A stretch of 64,000 nt of DNA from Nocardioides limicola (GCF_016827675.1 NZ_JAERJA010000003.1:124001-188000); one strand, 5' to 3'; shown: positions 1 to 8,812, counted from the first letter of the stretch. Program-made: numbers and translations. Notes: generated by a model from the letters alone, not told the origin.

Positions 1-270
1 ACCGAAGAACCGGGAGTAACGACAGAAGTCGCTGCGCTCGAACCCCTTGCCGGTCAACGCGGCTTCAATGGCGCTGAGAACCTGGGACTTCCCGGACTCG
101 TTCGCGCCGACGACAGTCGTGATGCCCGGGCGGAGCTTGATGCGGACGAACGGGTATTCGCCCTCAGGCGTGGAGTCCCATGGGTCCGGGTCGTACTTCT
201 CGCCCGATGCGCGTATGAAATCGTAGTTCAGCGACCGGTAGAATCGTGCGTACACCGAGTGAAGTCTCAT
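1..270 (-). CDS. AAA ATPase, OLD/SMC-like (N-terminal 90 residues, cut by window edge)
   Basis: The minus strand is open from an ATG at 270 to the left edge with no stop, so only the first 90 residues are present. Residues 55-62 read GANESGKS, a Walker A loop preceded by a hydrophobic strand (TTVV). The ESGK form is typical of the ABC/SMC-like ATPase head found in OLD-family and RecF-type ATP-dependent nucleases. The opening MRLHSVYARFYRSL fits the first strand of that fold. The rest of the ATPase and any Toprim or nuclease domain lie outside the window. It is the last gene of a minus-strand run with the AlbA_2 and GIY-YIG genes, a neighbourhood that suggests phage or plasmid defence. The ATPase call is firm; the subfamily is inference. 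Confidence 0.8.
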   Translation of the reverse strand, partial: MRLHSVYARFYRSLNYDFIRASGEKYDPDPWDSTPEGEYPFVRIKLRPGITTVVGANESGKSQVLSAIEAALTGKGFERSDFCRYSRFFG

Positions 271-343
271 GCGGTCTCCTGTCTTGGGTCCGAGTCAGGA
301 CTCTGTCACACGGGACCGACGGTTTGTGGGTCATGACGCAGAC

Positions 344-679
344 TCAGAGATCAGACAGTCCTCGCCGTCCTGGCGGGTCGCCGTCGCCCGCGGGTCGGAA
401 AGGCGCCGACGTTGCCGACCTCGCGCAGCAGCTCGGCCCAATGCCAAGGCCGCTCGTCCATGTAGCCCAGGTGATTTCATCATTGTGAGCGCTGCCTTCG
501 TCGACACCCTGCTCGGGGCAGACGCCCTCCAGCGGCTGGCCGTACATCACCACGGTGCCGACTGCGTGGAACGTCTTGGGGGCCCCGTGCTTCGTGCGTT
601 CCGGCGTGCGTCTGACCGCCGCCAACGAAAGCTTGACAGGTCCCGGAATCCGCCGGGATCGCGGAACTCGCCTGCTCAC
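344..679 (-). CDS. Hypothetical protein, possibly a decayed reading frame
   Basis: This open frame of 111 residues starts at a GTG that overlaps the stop of the upstream AlbA_2 gene (GTGA), an arrangement typical of real coupled genes here. The first two thirds (a basic N-terminus, then an HAVGTVVMYGQPLEGV-like stretch) look protein-like. The C-terminal third is low complexity. Another frame there (about 360-470) contains a more protein-like string, DERPWHWAELLREVGN, so a frameshift near 470 may have broken a gene of about 100 residues. I recognise no family. It could equally be non-coding filler between the AlbA_2 gene and the AAA gene. Confidence 0.25.
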   Translation of the reverse strand: MSRRVPRSRRIPGPVKLSLAAVRRTPERTKHGAPKTFHAVGTVVMYGQPLEGVCPEQGVDEGSAHNDEITWATWTSGLGIGPSCCARSATSAPFRPAGDGDPPGRRGLSDL

Positions 680-1791
680 TCGTTGGAGTCCTGGGGCCGG
701 CCGGCGCCTCTCAGAAGAGCGCGGCCGGCTGCAAGGGAGGCGTGAATCATCGGTGCGGTGATGGGCATGCTGCCTTCACCGCGGCGTTGTACGACGCTGA
801 TGAACGAGCCTTGGGTGTCGCCATCGGCGGTGATGGCGCCGTGAACGAGGAACGGTTTGAGTTCCTCGGGCTGCGGTGGGATGTCGATACTGATGAGGGA
901 CTTGTCGTCGGTGGTCGGAACGACGTCGATACGCAGACCCCACACCGGTGGATACAGGTGGTGGTCGAGGATGCGGCGGTATCGGGCTTCGGTGTCTTTG
1001 TAGCGCGGAGAGACGCCGGGGACGCTGCGGATCTCCTCACCGCCGGGAATCTTCTTGGCGTGGGCACCGATGATGATGACCCCGCCGTCTTCGCCGTTCG
1101 CGAACCGGGCGACAGCCTGCGCAAGACCGACCTTGCCTCGCAGCGTAGCGAGGTCGTACTCCTGGGCTTTCGCGTCCAGCCAGTTTCCTTCCGGTTGCCC
1201 AATGAGTAGTTCGGCTGCACCGCCGCGGACTAGGTCCGCGACCACGCCTCTCGATACGGAGCCTGAGCTCAGCGTGTCGCAGAGCTGGCGTGTTCCGTCG
1301 CCGATGTCGTGCAAGTCTTGGACAGTGCGGCCGCGGATGGGCAGCGCGATTCGGAGTTCGATCGCGAGGTGTTCCGGCCCGGAGTAGGCGTCTACCACGT
1401 TGGCGGATGCCAGCGTTGCGCGCTTGTGGGCCAGGTATGGCGCGATGAGACGCTCGACCTTCGCGACGGCTGCGTGTTCATCACCATCGTGGGACCGATC
1501 CCCGAAGTGCATGGCGGTTACGAGAAGGTGCCCGTCTCGGTACTCGAACCCGACTTCAATGCCGACTACGTCGGTGTCCAGGTTGGCTAGGGAGAGCGGT
1601 GATACACAGGCTGCGGAGTCCTTGTGGCCCGAGTACTCGGCTTTTGACGAGAGGGCGTCGCGCAGGTCTACCGCTCTAAGGTCCGCTAGTTCGTCATGGG
1701 CCAGGACGAGGTCGCCGCCCATGCCACTGCGACGTTCCTCTCCGTGCACGAGCCACTCGCCGTCACGCTTTGAGAAGGCCACGGTCCGCAC
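676..1791 (-). CDS. AlbA_2 (Schlafen-like) domain protein
   Basis: The product has 371 residues. The C-terminal half carries the AlbA_2 / divergent-AAA_4 signature: WLDAKAQEYDL at 204-214 (the conserved E/D-x-K strand), then a helix, then ARFANGEDGGVIIIGAH at about 228-244, the usual small-residue/GG-hhhGh nucleotide or nucleic-acid binding strand. Residues 1-190 are not recognised. AlbA_2 proteins are related to Schlafen RNases and occur as regulators and in phage-defence operons. The gene lies between a GIY-YIG nuclease and an AAA ATPase on the same strand, so a shared defence role is plausible. The start ATG at 1791 gives a full-length frame; no strong ribosome site is visible. Confidence 0.75.
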   Translation of the reverse strand: MRTVAFSKRDGEWLVHGEERRSGMGGDLVLAHDELADLRAVDLRDALSSKAEYSGHKDSAACVSPLSLANLDTDVVGIEVGFEYRDGHLLVTAMHFGDRSHDGDEHAAVAKVERLIAPYLAHKRATLASANVVDAYSGPEHLAIELRIALPIRGRTVQDLHDIGDGTRQLCDTLSSGSVSRGVVADLVRGGAAELLIGQPEGNWLDAKAQEYDLATLRGKVGLAQAVARFANGEDGGVIIIGAHAKKIPGGEEIRSVPGVSPRYKDTEARYRRILDHHLYPPVWGLRIDVVPTTDDKSLISIDIPPQPEELKPFLVHGAITADGDTQGSFISVVQRRGEGSMPITAPMIHASLAAGRALLRGAGRPQDSNE

Positions 1792-1971
1792 AACCCGGAG
1801 CCTAACGGCCCCTAGCCGTTGACGATGGGTCGAATCGGGCTAATGCGTTCGGCGGCGCAGCCTCACATGTAGTCCGGGGCCGGCGTGCGCAAGGGGCAAC
1901 GCCCCACCGAGACGGAACGCATCTGCCGCAATCGGTGCGTCACTCCGCCGCGATCCGGCGCAGACCACGAT

Positions 1972-2850
1972 TCAGTTCTCGTTCAGTCCATGCCTGCGGG
2001 AGTCGAGGGCGTCCTTGTAGTGCTTCTCAACCGCGTTGATGTCTGCCTCTGCTGAGGACGGGTCCAGGACTCGCAGGACCGAGTAGCGGAACTTGGTCGC
2101 GTCCCGTCGCTTCAAGCCAACGTTTCCACCGTGCCCGTTTGTGGCGTAAGCGCTCCAACGTTGCAGCAGAGTCTCGTGTCCGTCGGCCTTGCCGACATAG
2201 TGACGGCCGTCGGAGGTGTCGGTGATCAGGTAGATCCCGACTACCGACGACAGCGCCGTACGCCATGCCGCGTAGACAGGATCCCGAACGACCGCTTGAA
2301 GGCGTTCGTGGTCAACGACGAGGTGATCGAAACCCGGGAAAGGTTCGGGTTCGACATCAGCCACGTCGAGGATGGGGTACTTCGCAGCCGTTGTGCCGTG
2401 GACCCACCAGGCACGCGGCGAGCCCCACTGGATGACGCAGCGACCGGTGAGGTCGGACAGCAGGTCGACTAACCTCAAGTCGAAGCTCCGGTGCTGCTCG
2501 CTCGACGGAGCCTCGCCCCGGTTTTCCACGATCCGCCACAGCCGCGCACGCGTCCCCTGCGCCGGCAGCAGGATCACCCAGTAGCGGGGTGGCTTCTTGG
2601 CGAAGCCGTTGAGGCTCTGCGTGCTCGTGTAGGTGAGGATCTCCCGATCGGTCGAATCGGCATGGATGCCCGGGTACCCGTCCTTGTGGATCTTCACGTA
2701 GGCATGCCGGATCGCCATCACCTCGTTGAGCGAAATGCCCGTCTTGGCGAGAGCGTCACCGAGCGTGAACGTCGAGACGGCAAGGAGTTTTGGATCCGGC
2801 GTCTCGGCGGAGCTCGTCTCGTCGGCAATCGTCACCCACTCATCATGCAC
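1972..2850 (-). CDS. GIY-YIG nuclease domain protein
   Basis: The C-terminal domain is a complete GIY-YIG nuclease: GIY at 205-207, YVG at 218-220, an arginine after the first helix (R231, in QRWSAY) and a glutamate in the last helix (E275, in AVEKHYKD), numbered from the GTG at 2850. These match the catalytic set of the family. The N-terminal 200 residues are unrecognised but clearly coding and may bind DNA or a partner. The frame stays open upstream to 3057, but that part runs into the dispersed TetR-tail repeat and is unlikely to be translated. GTG at 2850 (or 2835) is my choice; neither has a strong Shine-Dalgarno. It is upstream of, and co-oriented with, the AlbA_2 and AAA genes. Confidence 0.75.
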   Translation of the reverse strand: MHDEWVTIADETSSAETPDPKLLAVSTFTLGDALAKTGISLNEVMAIRHAYVKIHKDGYPGIHADSTDREILTYTSTQSLNGFAKKPPRYWVILLPAQGTRARLWRIVENRGEAPSSEQHRSFDLRLVDLLSDLTGRCVIQWGSPRAWWVHGTTAAKYPILDVADVEPEPFPGFDHLVVDHERLQAVVRDPVYAAWRTALSSVVGIYLITDTSDGRHYVGKADGHETLLQRWSAYATNGHGGNVGLKRRDATKFRYSVLRVLDPSSAEADINAVEKHYKDALDSRRHGLNEN

Positions 2851-2934
2851 CGGGTGACTGACCGATGTGCTCGAACAGGGAGCCTGACACGCCCAGGCAG
2901 GGAGTGGGACGTGATTCCCCCGGGGCGAGTCAAT

Positions 2935-3138
2935 CCGCCGCGAGTGATGCTCGCGCCCAGACAGGCCCGGCGCCGCACCTTGAGCCTCAGCCACCCGCCC
3001 CCAACAACACACCCACCTGCCTCGCCGCGTCGTACAACGGCTGCGTCGACCGCCCACTCCGGGCCACCATCAGCGCCCCCTCGACGGCAGCCGCGATCGG
3101 GCAGCCGAGGCCTTGCCCGACCCGCTTCATCCAGGAGC
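2935..3138 (-). pseudogene. TetR-tail repeat, copy 1 (decayed)
   Basis: On the minus strand this stretch encodes the same C-terminus as the intact TetR at 10,540-11,097 (ending GVLLGAGG). Two internal deletions have fused WMKRV to GCPIAAA and then to VEGALMVAR. It also carries about 50 bases found downstream of the intact tetR, starting CCGCCG. Within it CGCGAG-TGATG-CTCGCG can form a perfect 6-base-pair stem. There is no HTH domain, so no functional regulator. It sits between the GIY-YIG gene and the AraC gene. Confidence 0.8.
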
Positions 3139-3161
3139 GGCCGACTGGGTCGAACGGTTCC

Positions 3162-4139
3162 TCAACAACTGGCCGGACCGGGCGGACCGATCTCGTGTCT
3201 TGTCTCGCGTGGCGACTGCCCGAAGTGCCGGCGGTAGGCATTGCTGAAGGCGCTTGGTGATGTGAAGCCGACTGACATGGCGATTGCGGCGACGTTGCGG
3301 GACGCGAAGGCCGGGTTCGCGAGCCTGGCCCTTGCGAGCTCGAGTCGCTCGATGCGGATCAGCTCCCGGGCCGTCAGGTTCTCCCTCGCCAGCACTGACT
3401 GGACGTAGCGCAGCGACCAACCGATCGCGTGGGCCATAGCGGCCACGGTGAGCTCTGGGTCCGTAGCGTGCTCTCGGATGTAGCGGCGTACCGCTTCCAG
3501 CACAGGCTGAGTGTCGGCAGCGTCGGGCAGCTGTTCGTCACCGTCCGCTGCGAGGCACAGGAGGTCGACCACCCGATCGGCCGCGGCGTCGAATCCCCTG
3601 CCGGAGAGCGCGTTCCGTTCCCGCAGCAGGCTGACGATCAGGTCACGGCCAACCTTCGCCAGGCCTCGCGAGGCGTGCACTCGCGCGCCGCGGTCAGAGG
3701 TGGGCCCGAGCCGCTGGTCGATGCGTTCGCCCGGAACCAGCAGCGTGAGGGCACGGGCACCGCCGTCATGGGCGACCTCGAACGGGGTATCGAAGGGGAC
3801 GATGGCCATTTCGCCGGGAACGAGCCGGGACAGTGCCTCCGCGACCCCCACGACGAGGGTCCCCTGCAACGGCACGAGCAGCTCGTAGTGACCGCGCGGA
3901 TCGCGGCGGATACCTGCGGCCCGGCGCTTGAGGACCTCCGCTTCGCTGGTCCAAGCAACGAGCTGGTAGTTCGAGGTGCGCTGCCGAACGACGCGCCCGC
4001 GGTAGCCCTCGTTGCCGAAGGTGATGTCGAACATGCCGTGGACGTCGTTGCACCAGTCACGCCAGGCGTCCTGGGCGGTCGTTCCGACGGAGTCGGGCCC
4101 ACCGGTGACCAGACCATCGATCGTGTACGTGGTCGTCAC
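3162..4139 (-). CDS. AraC-family transcriptional regulator
   Basis: The product is about 325 residues from the GTG at 4139, the normal size for AraC regulators with an AraC-binding-like cupin N-terminus. The N-terminal half contains the sensor-type sequence YELLVPLQGTLVVGVAEAL and a GEMAIVPFDTPFEV cupin strand. The C-terminal 100 residues are the double helix-turn-helix (LTVAAMAHAIGWSLRYVQ, then VAAIAMSVGFTSPSAFSNAYR). The frame extends to 4307, but the upstream residues are basic and non-conserved in look, and a G-rich run sits directly before 4139. It is divergent from the lactonase and acyl-CoA ligase genes across 220 bases and is their probable activator. Confidence 0.88.
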   Translation of the reverse strand: MTTTYTIDGLVTGGPDSVGTTAQDAWRDWCNDVHGMFDITFGNEGYRGRVVRQRTSNYQLVAWTSEAEVLKRRAAGIRRDPRGHYELLVPLQGTLVVGVAEALSRLVPGEMAIVPFDTPFEVAHDGGARALTLLVPGERIDQRLGPTSDRGARVHASRGLAKVGRDLIVSLLRERNALSGRGFDAAADRVVDLLCLAADGDEQLPDAADTQPVLEAVRRYIREHATDPELTVAAMAHAIGWSLRYVQSVLARENLTARELIRIERLELARARLANPAFASRNVAAIAMSVGFTSPSAFSNAYRRHFGQSPRETRHEIGPPGPASC

Positions 4140-4359
4140 CCCCTGTTCGCGGTGCGCCCAAGGATATACCGCGGCGCAGGAACGGGGTCGATTTCGTCGC
4201 GGTTCTGACCCGCCGTACCGGACTGTGCGCCTCAACGACAGAGGTGTGCGCATCGGCGCGAGACCGGACCGGGTGTGACCACGTTCACTCAGGTATCGCC
4301 CATTCACTCATGCGCAGCGGCCGCCGGGGGCGAGGCGGTCGCGTCAGAAGGAGCAAGCA

Positions 4360-5349
4360 ATGACAACTGGCACTGTCGCCACGGTGCGCGGCCCGATGGC
4401 CGTTGACCAGCTCGGAAGCACGCTGATGCACGAGCACGTCTTCGTGCTCACGCCAGACGTGATGGCCAACTATGGGAGCGAGTGGTGGGACGAGGAGCTC
4501 CGGGTCGCTGACGCAGTCGAGAAGCTTCGGGCCTTGAAGGCGGCCGGCATCGACACCATCGTCGACCCGACGGTGGTCGGGCTCGGCCGCTACATCCCCC
4601 GGATCCAGCGAGTCAACGCCGACGTCGACCTCAACATCATCGTGGCCACGGGCCTCTACACCTTCGACGAGATCCCGCACTACTTCCACTACCGGGGACC
4701 GGGTGCGCTGTTCGATGGGCCCGAGCCGATGACAGACCTGTTCGTGAAGGACATCACTGAAGGCATCGGGGAGACCGGCGTCCGGGCTGCCTTCCTCAAG
4801 GGTGTCATCGAGGAGCGCGGCCTGACGCCGGACCAGCTGCGAGTCCAGACGGCGATCTGCGAGGCCCATGTGCGGACGGGAGCCCCGATCACCGTGCACA
4901 CCAATTCGGCCGCCAAGACCGGACTGATCGCCCTGGACTTCTACCGCAAGCACGGGGTGGACCTCACCAGAGTGGTGATCGGGCACGCCGGCGACAGCAA
5001 TGACCTCGACTACCTCCGCGAACTCATGGATGCCGGGGCCACGATCGGCTGTGACCGGTTCGGTCTCGACGTCTTCAACTCGACGGCCGACCGGGTGCGC
5101 ACGATTGTCGCCCTGTGCGAGGAGGGGTACGCCGATCGGATCGTGCTCGCCCACGACGCGTCCTGCTACATGGACTTCTTCTCTGGCGAGGAATCGCAGG
5201 CGCAACTCAGCACCGCGGTGCCCAACTGGAACTACCAACACATCTCCGAGGACGTCCTGCCCGCCCTCCGCGAGCAGGGAGTCAGCGACGCTCAGATCAC
5301 CACGATGCTCGTGGACAACCCGCGTCAGCACTTCACGGCGGGGGTGTGA
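4360..5349 (+). CDS. Phosphotriesterase-family metal hydrolase (probable lactonase)
   Basis: The product has 329 residues. All metal ligands of the phosphotriesterase-like amidohydrolase fold are visible: H24-x-H26 (MHEHVF), the bridging lysine K147 (FLKGVIEE), H180 (VHTN), H209 (GHAGD) and D266 (AHDAS). Most actinobacterial members hydrolyse lactones rather than organophosphates. The start is supported by AAGGAG seven bases upstream. It is followed after six bases by an acyl-CoA ligase, so the pair probably opens a lactone ring and activates the resulting acid with CoA. The AraC gene upstream is the likely regulator. The substrate is unknown. Confidence 0.9.
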   Translation: MTTGTVATVRGPMAVDQLGSTLMHEHVFVLTPDVMANYGSEWWDEELRVADAVEKLRALKAAGIDTIVDPTVVGLGRYIPRIQRVNADVDLNIIVATGLYTFDEIPHYFHYRGPGALFDGPEPMTDLFVKDITEGIGETGVRAAFLKGVIEERGLTPDQLRVQTAICEAHVRTGAPITVHTNSAAKTGLIALDFYRKHGVDLTRVVIGHAGDSNDLDYLRELMDAGATIGCDRFGLDVFNSTADRVRTIVALCEEGYADRIVLAHDASCYMDFFSGEESQAQLSTAVPNWNYQHISEDVLPALREQGVSDAQITTMLVDNPRQHFTAGV

Positions 5350-5355
5350 CTGCGG

Positions 5356-6879
5356 ATGAGGGAGTCCTTGACCAGGCCGTTCGACCTGACCGGGATCACC
5401 CGAGATGCCAGCGGCATCGCGCGATACGACGGCCTTCCGGCGTCGCTCGTGGAGGCGGTCCGGATGTCCGTGGAGGCACACCCGGACCGGGATGCCATTG
5501 TCGAGGTCGGCGGCAACACCTACACCTACGCGCAGCTCTGGGAGCGGGCCGCACGGGTCGCCGGAGGGCTGCATGAGCACGGGCTCGTGCGTGGCGACCG
5601 GGCGGCGATCCTTCTCCCTGCCGGCGCCGACTGGGTGCTCGCCTTCCTCGGGACGCTGCTCGCCGGCGGAGTAGTCGTCCCGGTCAACACGAGGTTCGCC
5701 GAGCCCGAGATCGACTACGTGGTCGAGGACGCGGGCGCGGCGTACGTGTTCCGCCCGGAGGTGGTGCTGCCCGACGGGCCGGCGTACGCCGTCGAGGACC
5801 TGGCGTTGTCCGATCCGGCGGCGATCTTCTACACCAGCGGCACCACGGGCTTTCCCAAGGGCGCGATCACGACCCACGAGAACTTCCTGTCGAACATCGA
5901 GACCGCGATTCGGGTCATGCCGCTGGACCGGAGCGCCGGCCCCACCCTGCGGAGCCTGATCTCGGTGCCGTTGTTCCACGTGACGGGCTGCAACACCCAA
6001 CTGCTCGTGCAGCTGGCGCTGGGGGGTGCGGCGGTAGTGCTCCCGGTGTTCGATGTCCGCGCCTTCCTGGCCACGATCGTGGACGAGCGGATCGACGTGC
6101 TCGTATCGGTGCCCGCGATCTACGCGCTGGCGCTGTCTCATCCAGACTTTGCAGCGATCGACACGAGCCGCGTCTCGCTCGTCGCCTATGGCGGTGCGCC
6201 GATCGCGCCCGCCCTGGTCGAGCGGATCAAGGCCGGCTTCCCGGCCGCGCGGGTCGGCAACGGCTTCGGCCTGACCGAGGTTTCCTCGATCGCCACCTAC
6301 CTGCCTCACGAGTGGTCGAGCGAGCATGCCGACTCCGTCGGCTTCGGGGCTCCGGTCGTCGACCTGCGGCTGCTCGACCCGGATCCCGTGACCGGAGTGG
6401 GTGAACTGCTCCTGCGCGGACCGAACACCGTGGCCGGCTACTGGAACAAGCCGGAAGCCACGGCCCAGGCGTTCCAGGACGGTTGGCTCCGAACCGGAGA
6501 CCTTGCCCGTGTGGACGACGAAGGCCTGGTGTACATCGTCGATCGGGCCAAGGACATGATCAACCGAGGCGGCGAGAACGTGTACTGCGTCGAGGTTGAG
6601 AACGCGCTGGCCGGGGCTCCCGGGGTCGCGGAGGCGGCGGTCGTCGGCGTTCCCGACCCGGTCATGGGCGAGAAGGTGGGTGCGGTCATCGTCCCGGGGC
6701 CTGCAGGCGTCGACGTGACGGAACTCTTGGGCTACTTGGAGCAGCGGCTAGCAGACTTCAAGGTGCCCCAGTACGTCGCTCTTCGAGACCTTCCTCTGCC
6801 GCGCAATCCGGGAGGAAAGGTACTGAAAGGTGACCTCCGCGAACACACCGAGTGGGGGCGGCAAGTGCGGGGGCGGTGA
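5356..6879 (+). CDS. Acyl-CoA synthetase (class I adenylate-forming enzyme)
   Basis: The 507-residue product has the family motifs in order: the P-loop YTSGTTGFPKG at 159-169, a GNGFGLTE acyl-binding motif near residue 308, the YxxGD-type hinge (WLRTGDLARVDDEGLVYIVDR) near 375 and the catalytic lysine motif NPGGKVLKG near 488. It activates a carboxylic acid to acyl-AMP and then acyl-CoA. The length and the VPLFHVTGCN stretch fit medium or long-chain fatty acid or aromatic-acid ligases; the exact substrate cannot be read. It is coupled to the lactonase gene upstream (six-base gap) and should work on the ring-opened product. Confidence 0.9.
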   Translation: MRESLTRPFDLTGITRDASGIARYDGLPASLVEAVRMSVEAHPDRDAIVEVGGNTYTYAQLWERAARVAGGLHEHGLVRGDRAAILLPAGADWVLAFLGTLLAGGVVVPVNTRFAEPEIDYVVEDAGAAYVFRPEVVLPDGPAYAVEDLALSDPAAIFYTSGTTGFPKGAITTHENFLSNIETAIRVMPLDRSAGPTLRSLISVPLFHVTGCNTQLLVQLALGGAAVVLPVFDVRAFLATIVDERIDVLVSVPAIYALALSHPDFAAIDTSRVSLVAYGGAPIAPALVERIKAGFPAARVGNGFGLTEVSSIATYLPHEWSSEHADSVGFGAPVVDLRLLDPDPVTGVGELLLRGPNTVAGYWNKPEATAQAFQDGWLRTGDLARVDDEGLVYIVDRAKDMINRGGENVYCVEVENALAGAPGVAEAAVVGVPDPVMGEKVGAVIVPGPAGVDVTELLGYLEQRLADFKVPQYVALRDLPLPRNPGGKVLKGDLREHTEWGRQVRGR

Positions 6880-6943
6880 CGGCCCGGTCTGTGCTCGGGA
6901 AACGTGGTGCGCTCTGCCTGCGTCGGTCCGTACACTCCGAGCC

Positions 6944-7303
6944 GTGCCCTCACCCGATTGGATCGAACACCGGCGCTCCGACGGTGAGCGCGTGGGTTGG
7001 ATGGTGCCCTCGGGCGACGCCTTCCACGTGGTCGACCTGCTGGGCCGCCAATGTACGGATGTCCCGGTTGACTGGTTGCAGGCAGAGGAAACTATTGAAT
7101 CGCTCGGCATCCGCTACCTCGCCCACCGCTACGTCCTACGCCTTGCAGATGGCAGCGAGCGCCGCGTCCGCATCAGTGAGGTAAGTACATCGCGCATAGT
7201 CGTTCTGGATGATGAACTCGGCAGCGCCTCCGTGGTCGGGGCCCAGCCGGAGGCGTTTGACTTGCCGTTCCCGGCGCCCGAAGGCTTGCGGTCGCTCGAC
7301 TGA
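6944..7303 (+). CDS. Conserved hypothetical protein (119 residues)
   Basis: From the GTG at 6944 the frame gives a compact, acidic, soluble protein that starts PSPDWIEHRRSDGERVGWMVP and ends LPFPAPEGLRSLD. It has no signal peptide, membrane segment or known catalytic motif. Short proteins with this DWIEHRR / GERVGW / DLLGR pattern are common in Nocardioides-like genomes, but their function is unknown. A longer start at 6830 would overlap the acyl-CoA ligase and adds low-complexity sequence, so I prefer 6944. It closes the module before the next TetR remnant. Confidence 0.7.
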   Translation: MPSPDWIEHRRSDGERVGWMVPSGDAFHVVDLLGRQCTDVPVDWLQAEETIESLGIRYLAHRYVLRLADGSERRVRISEVSTSRIVVLDDELGSASVVGAQPEAFDLPFPAPEGLRSLD

Positions 7304-7331
7304 CGCCCACGGAACTCCGGAGTGCGGCTAT

Positions 7332-7815
7332 CCGCCGTGAGCGACGCTCTCGCCAAGAGTCCGCCCGGTGCCGAGCATCGGAGCCTCAGCCACCCGCCCC
7401 CAGCAACACGCCCACCTGCCTCGCCGCGTCGTACAACGGCTGCGTCGACCGCGCACTCCGGGCCACCATCAGCGCCCCCTCGACAGCGGCCACGATGAAC
7501 CGCGCCAGCGACTCGGCCTCCCCTACCTCGCGCCCTTCGGCGACCAGCGCCGCGCTGAGCTCATCGGCCCAGCTGTGGAATGCCTCCGCGGCAGCGGCGC
7601 GCCCTGGCCGCCCACATCCTTTCCGACCCGCTTCATCCATGAGCCTGCCGCCCTGGTGGAGGCAGCGATGAGTTCGTCCTTGCCTCCCGGGAAGTGCTGA
7701 TAGATCGAACGTCGGGCCGTGCCGGAGCGCTCGAGCAACTCCGTCAGACCGGTGCCCTCCACGCCGTGGGCGCGGACCAGCGCGATCGAGCTGCGCAGCA
7801 GCCGCTCCCGGGGGT
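7332..7815 (-). pseudogene. TetR regulator, copy 2 (frameshifted, internal deletion)
   Basis: This is a near-complete but dead paralogue of the TetR at 10,540. The HTH and its flank (GTGLTELLERSGTARRSIYQHFPGGKDELIAAS) are intact in one frame at about 7630-7762. The C-terminus (AEAFHSWADELSAALVAEGREVGEAE to GVLLGAGG) is in another frame at 7386-7600. About 40 residues present in the intact gene (DVAAAVTLVITEVARN to SLPVR) are missing between them. At 7815 the homology stops abruptly and is joined to an unrelated helicase-like fragment. The downstream tail shared by the other copies is present at 7332-7385. Confidence 0.85.
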
Positions 7816-7818
7816 GCT

Positions 7819-8009
7819 TCCAACTCCACGTGTTCGGCAGTCAGCCCAGGCAGCCGCTTCTGGTACTCACGCAGCAGCTTGCCCACGACGTACAGGTAGG
7901 TCTCTCGAATCCCGCGAGTCATCAGGACGGCGTAGATGTCCAGGACGAAAGCGAGCAGTTGCTCGTCAGCGACCGGCGGGCAGAGCCCCGCGTACCGCCC
8001 TGTTGCCAC
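7819..8009 (-). pseudogene. C-terminal fragment resembling a DUF2075-type helicase
   Basis: The minus strand encodes about 64 residues, including AFVLDIYAVLMTRGIRETYLYVVGKLLREYQKRL. The pattern Y-x-V-L-hTRG-h-x-x-T-Y-h-Y is typical of the last helicase motif of DUF2075 / Schlafen-group-3-like DNA/RNA helicases. No start, Walker A or other motif is present, and the frame then fuses directly into the TetR remnant. It is therefore a scar of a lost mobile or defence gene. The family assignment is from memory of the motif and is moderate. Confidence 0.45.
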
Positions 8010-8089
8010 GCGGTCGGCAAGAGATGCCCCGCGCCTGCGCTCGATTCAACATCTCGCTTCGTGCCCTCACGACAGAGAACTGGCATAGC

Positions 8090-8770
8090 GTCGCGAGCGG
8101 GGTCTCGGCGAGCGCGTTGTCATACGAGTCGCCCGCGGTGCCGATCGACGGAATGGCGCCGATCTCGGCGAGCCGCTCCCTTTATCGCAGGCTGGTGAAC
8201 TGGGCGAGTTCAACCGGTCGAAGCCCCTTGAGTTGGGTGCCGCGTGACCAGCGGACCATCCCGATCGCGTCGAGCACCGTCTCGGTGCGCATGTTCGACG
8301 GGACCCGCCACCCGACGACCATCCGGTTGAACGCGTCGATGATGAAGCAGACGTAGGCGATCCCGGCGAACGTCGGCACGAAGGTCAGGTCGGTGACCCA
8401 CAGCTGGTCCGGCCCGGTGGCCGTGAAGTTCCGCTTCACCAGGTCCGGATGCCGAGCTGCAGCCGGGTCCGGTCTGGTGGTGCGGACCCGCTTGGTGCGC
8501 CGGACGCCCTCGATGCCCTCGGCACGCCTCAGCCGGGCGACCTGGTCACGGCCGGCATCGTGGCCGGCTCGCGTGGCAGCCTTCCGCAGCTTCCGTGCCC
8601 CGTAGGCCCGATAGTTGTCCTCCCACAGCGCCCGGAGCGCCGACCGCAGCAACGCGTCACGCCGAGCGCGCAACGACGGCTGCCGGGACCTCGCGGCGCA
8701 GTAGGTGCTCGGAGCCACCTGCAGCCCGCCGTGGACAGGGTGCTGCAGATGGACTCGACCCCGAGCTTCT
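8090..8770 (-). pseudogene. IS3-family transposase OrfB (broken)
   Basis: Recognisable integrase-core sequence includes NYRAYGARKLRKAATRAGHD, then TGPDQLWVTDLTFVPTFAGIAYVCFIIDAFNRMVVGW, which contains the first catalytic Asp (VTDLT). Three lesions are visible. A frameshift near 8720-8760 separates the first 40 residues (FIDANRDDVVGGKKLGVESIC). The normal HSDAGSQFTS catalytic segment is altered to PVELAQFTS. A TAA at 8182 stands where related transposases read Tyr (QFTSLRY), with homology (ERLAEIGAIPSIGTAGDSYD) continuing in frame beyond it. The catalytic glutamate region is missing. Confidence 0.85.
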
Positions 8771-8812
8771 TGCCGCCCACGACGTCGTCGCGGTTGGCAT
8801 CGATGAACGCGA

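Noticed and set aside
2851..3057. N-terminal extension of the GIY-YIG gene
   Set aside because: The in-frame extension is translated from the TetR-tail repeat in the wrong frame and gives Arg/Cys-rich sequence unlike a protein domain.
4285..6327. A 680-codon open frame antisense to the lactonase and ligase genes
   Set aside because: Low-complexity R/D/G/H-rich translation with no motif; the opposite strand encodes two well-conserved enzymes. High GC content creates such frames.
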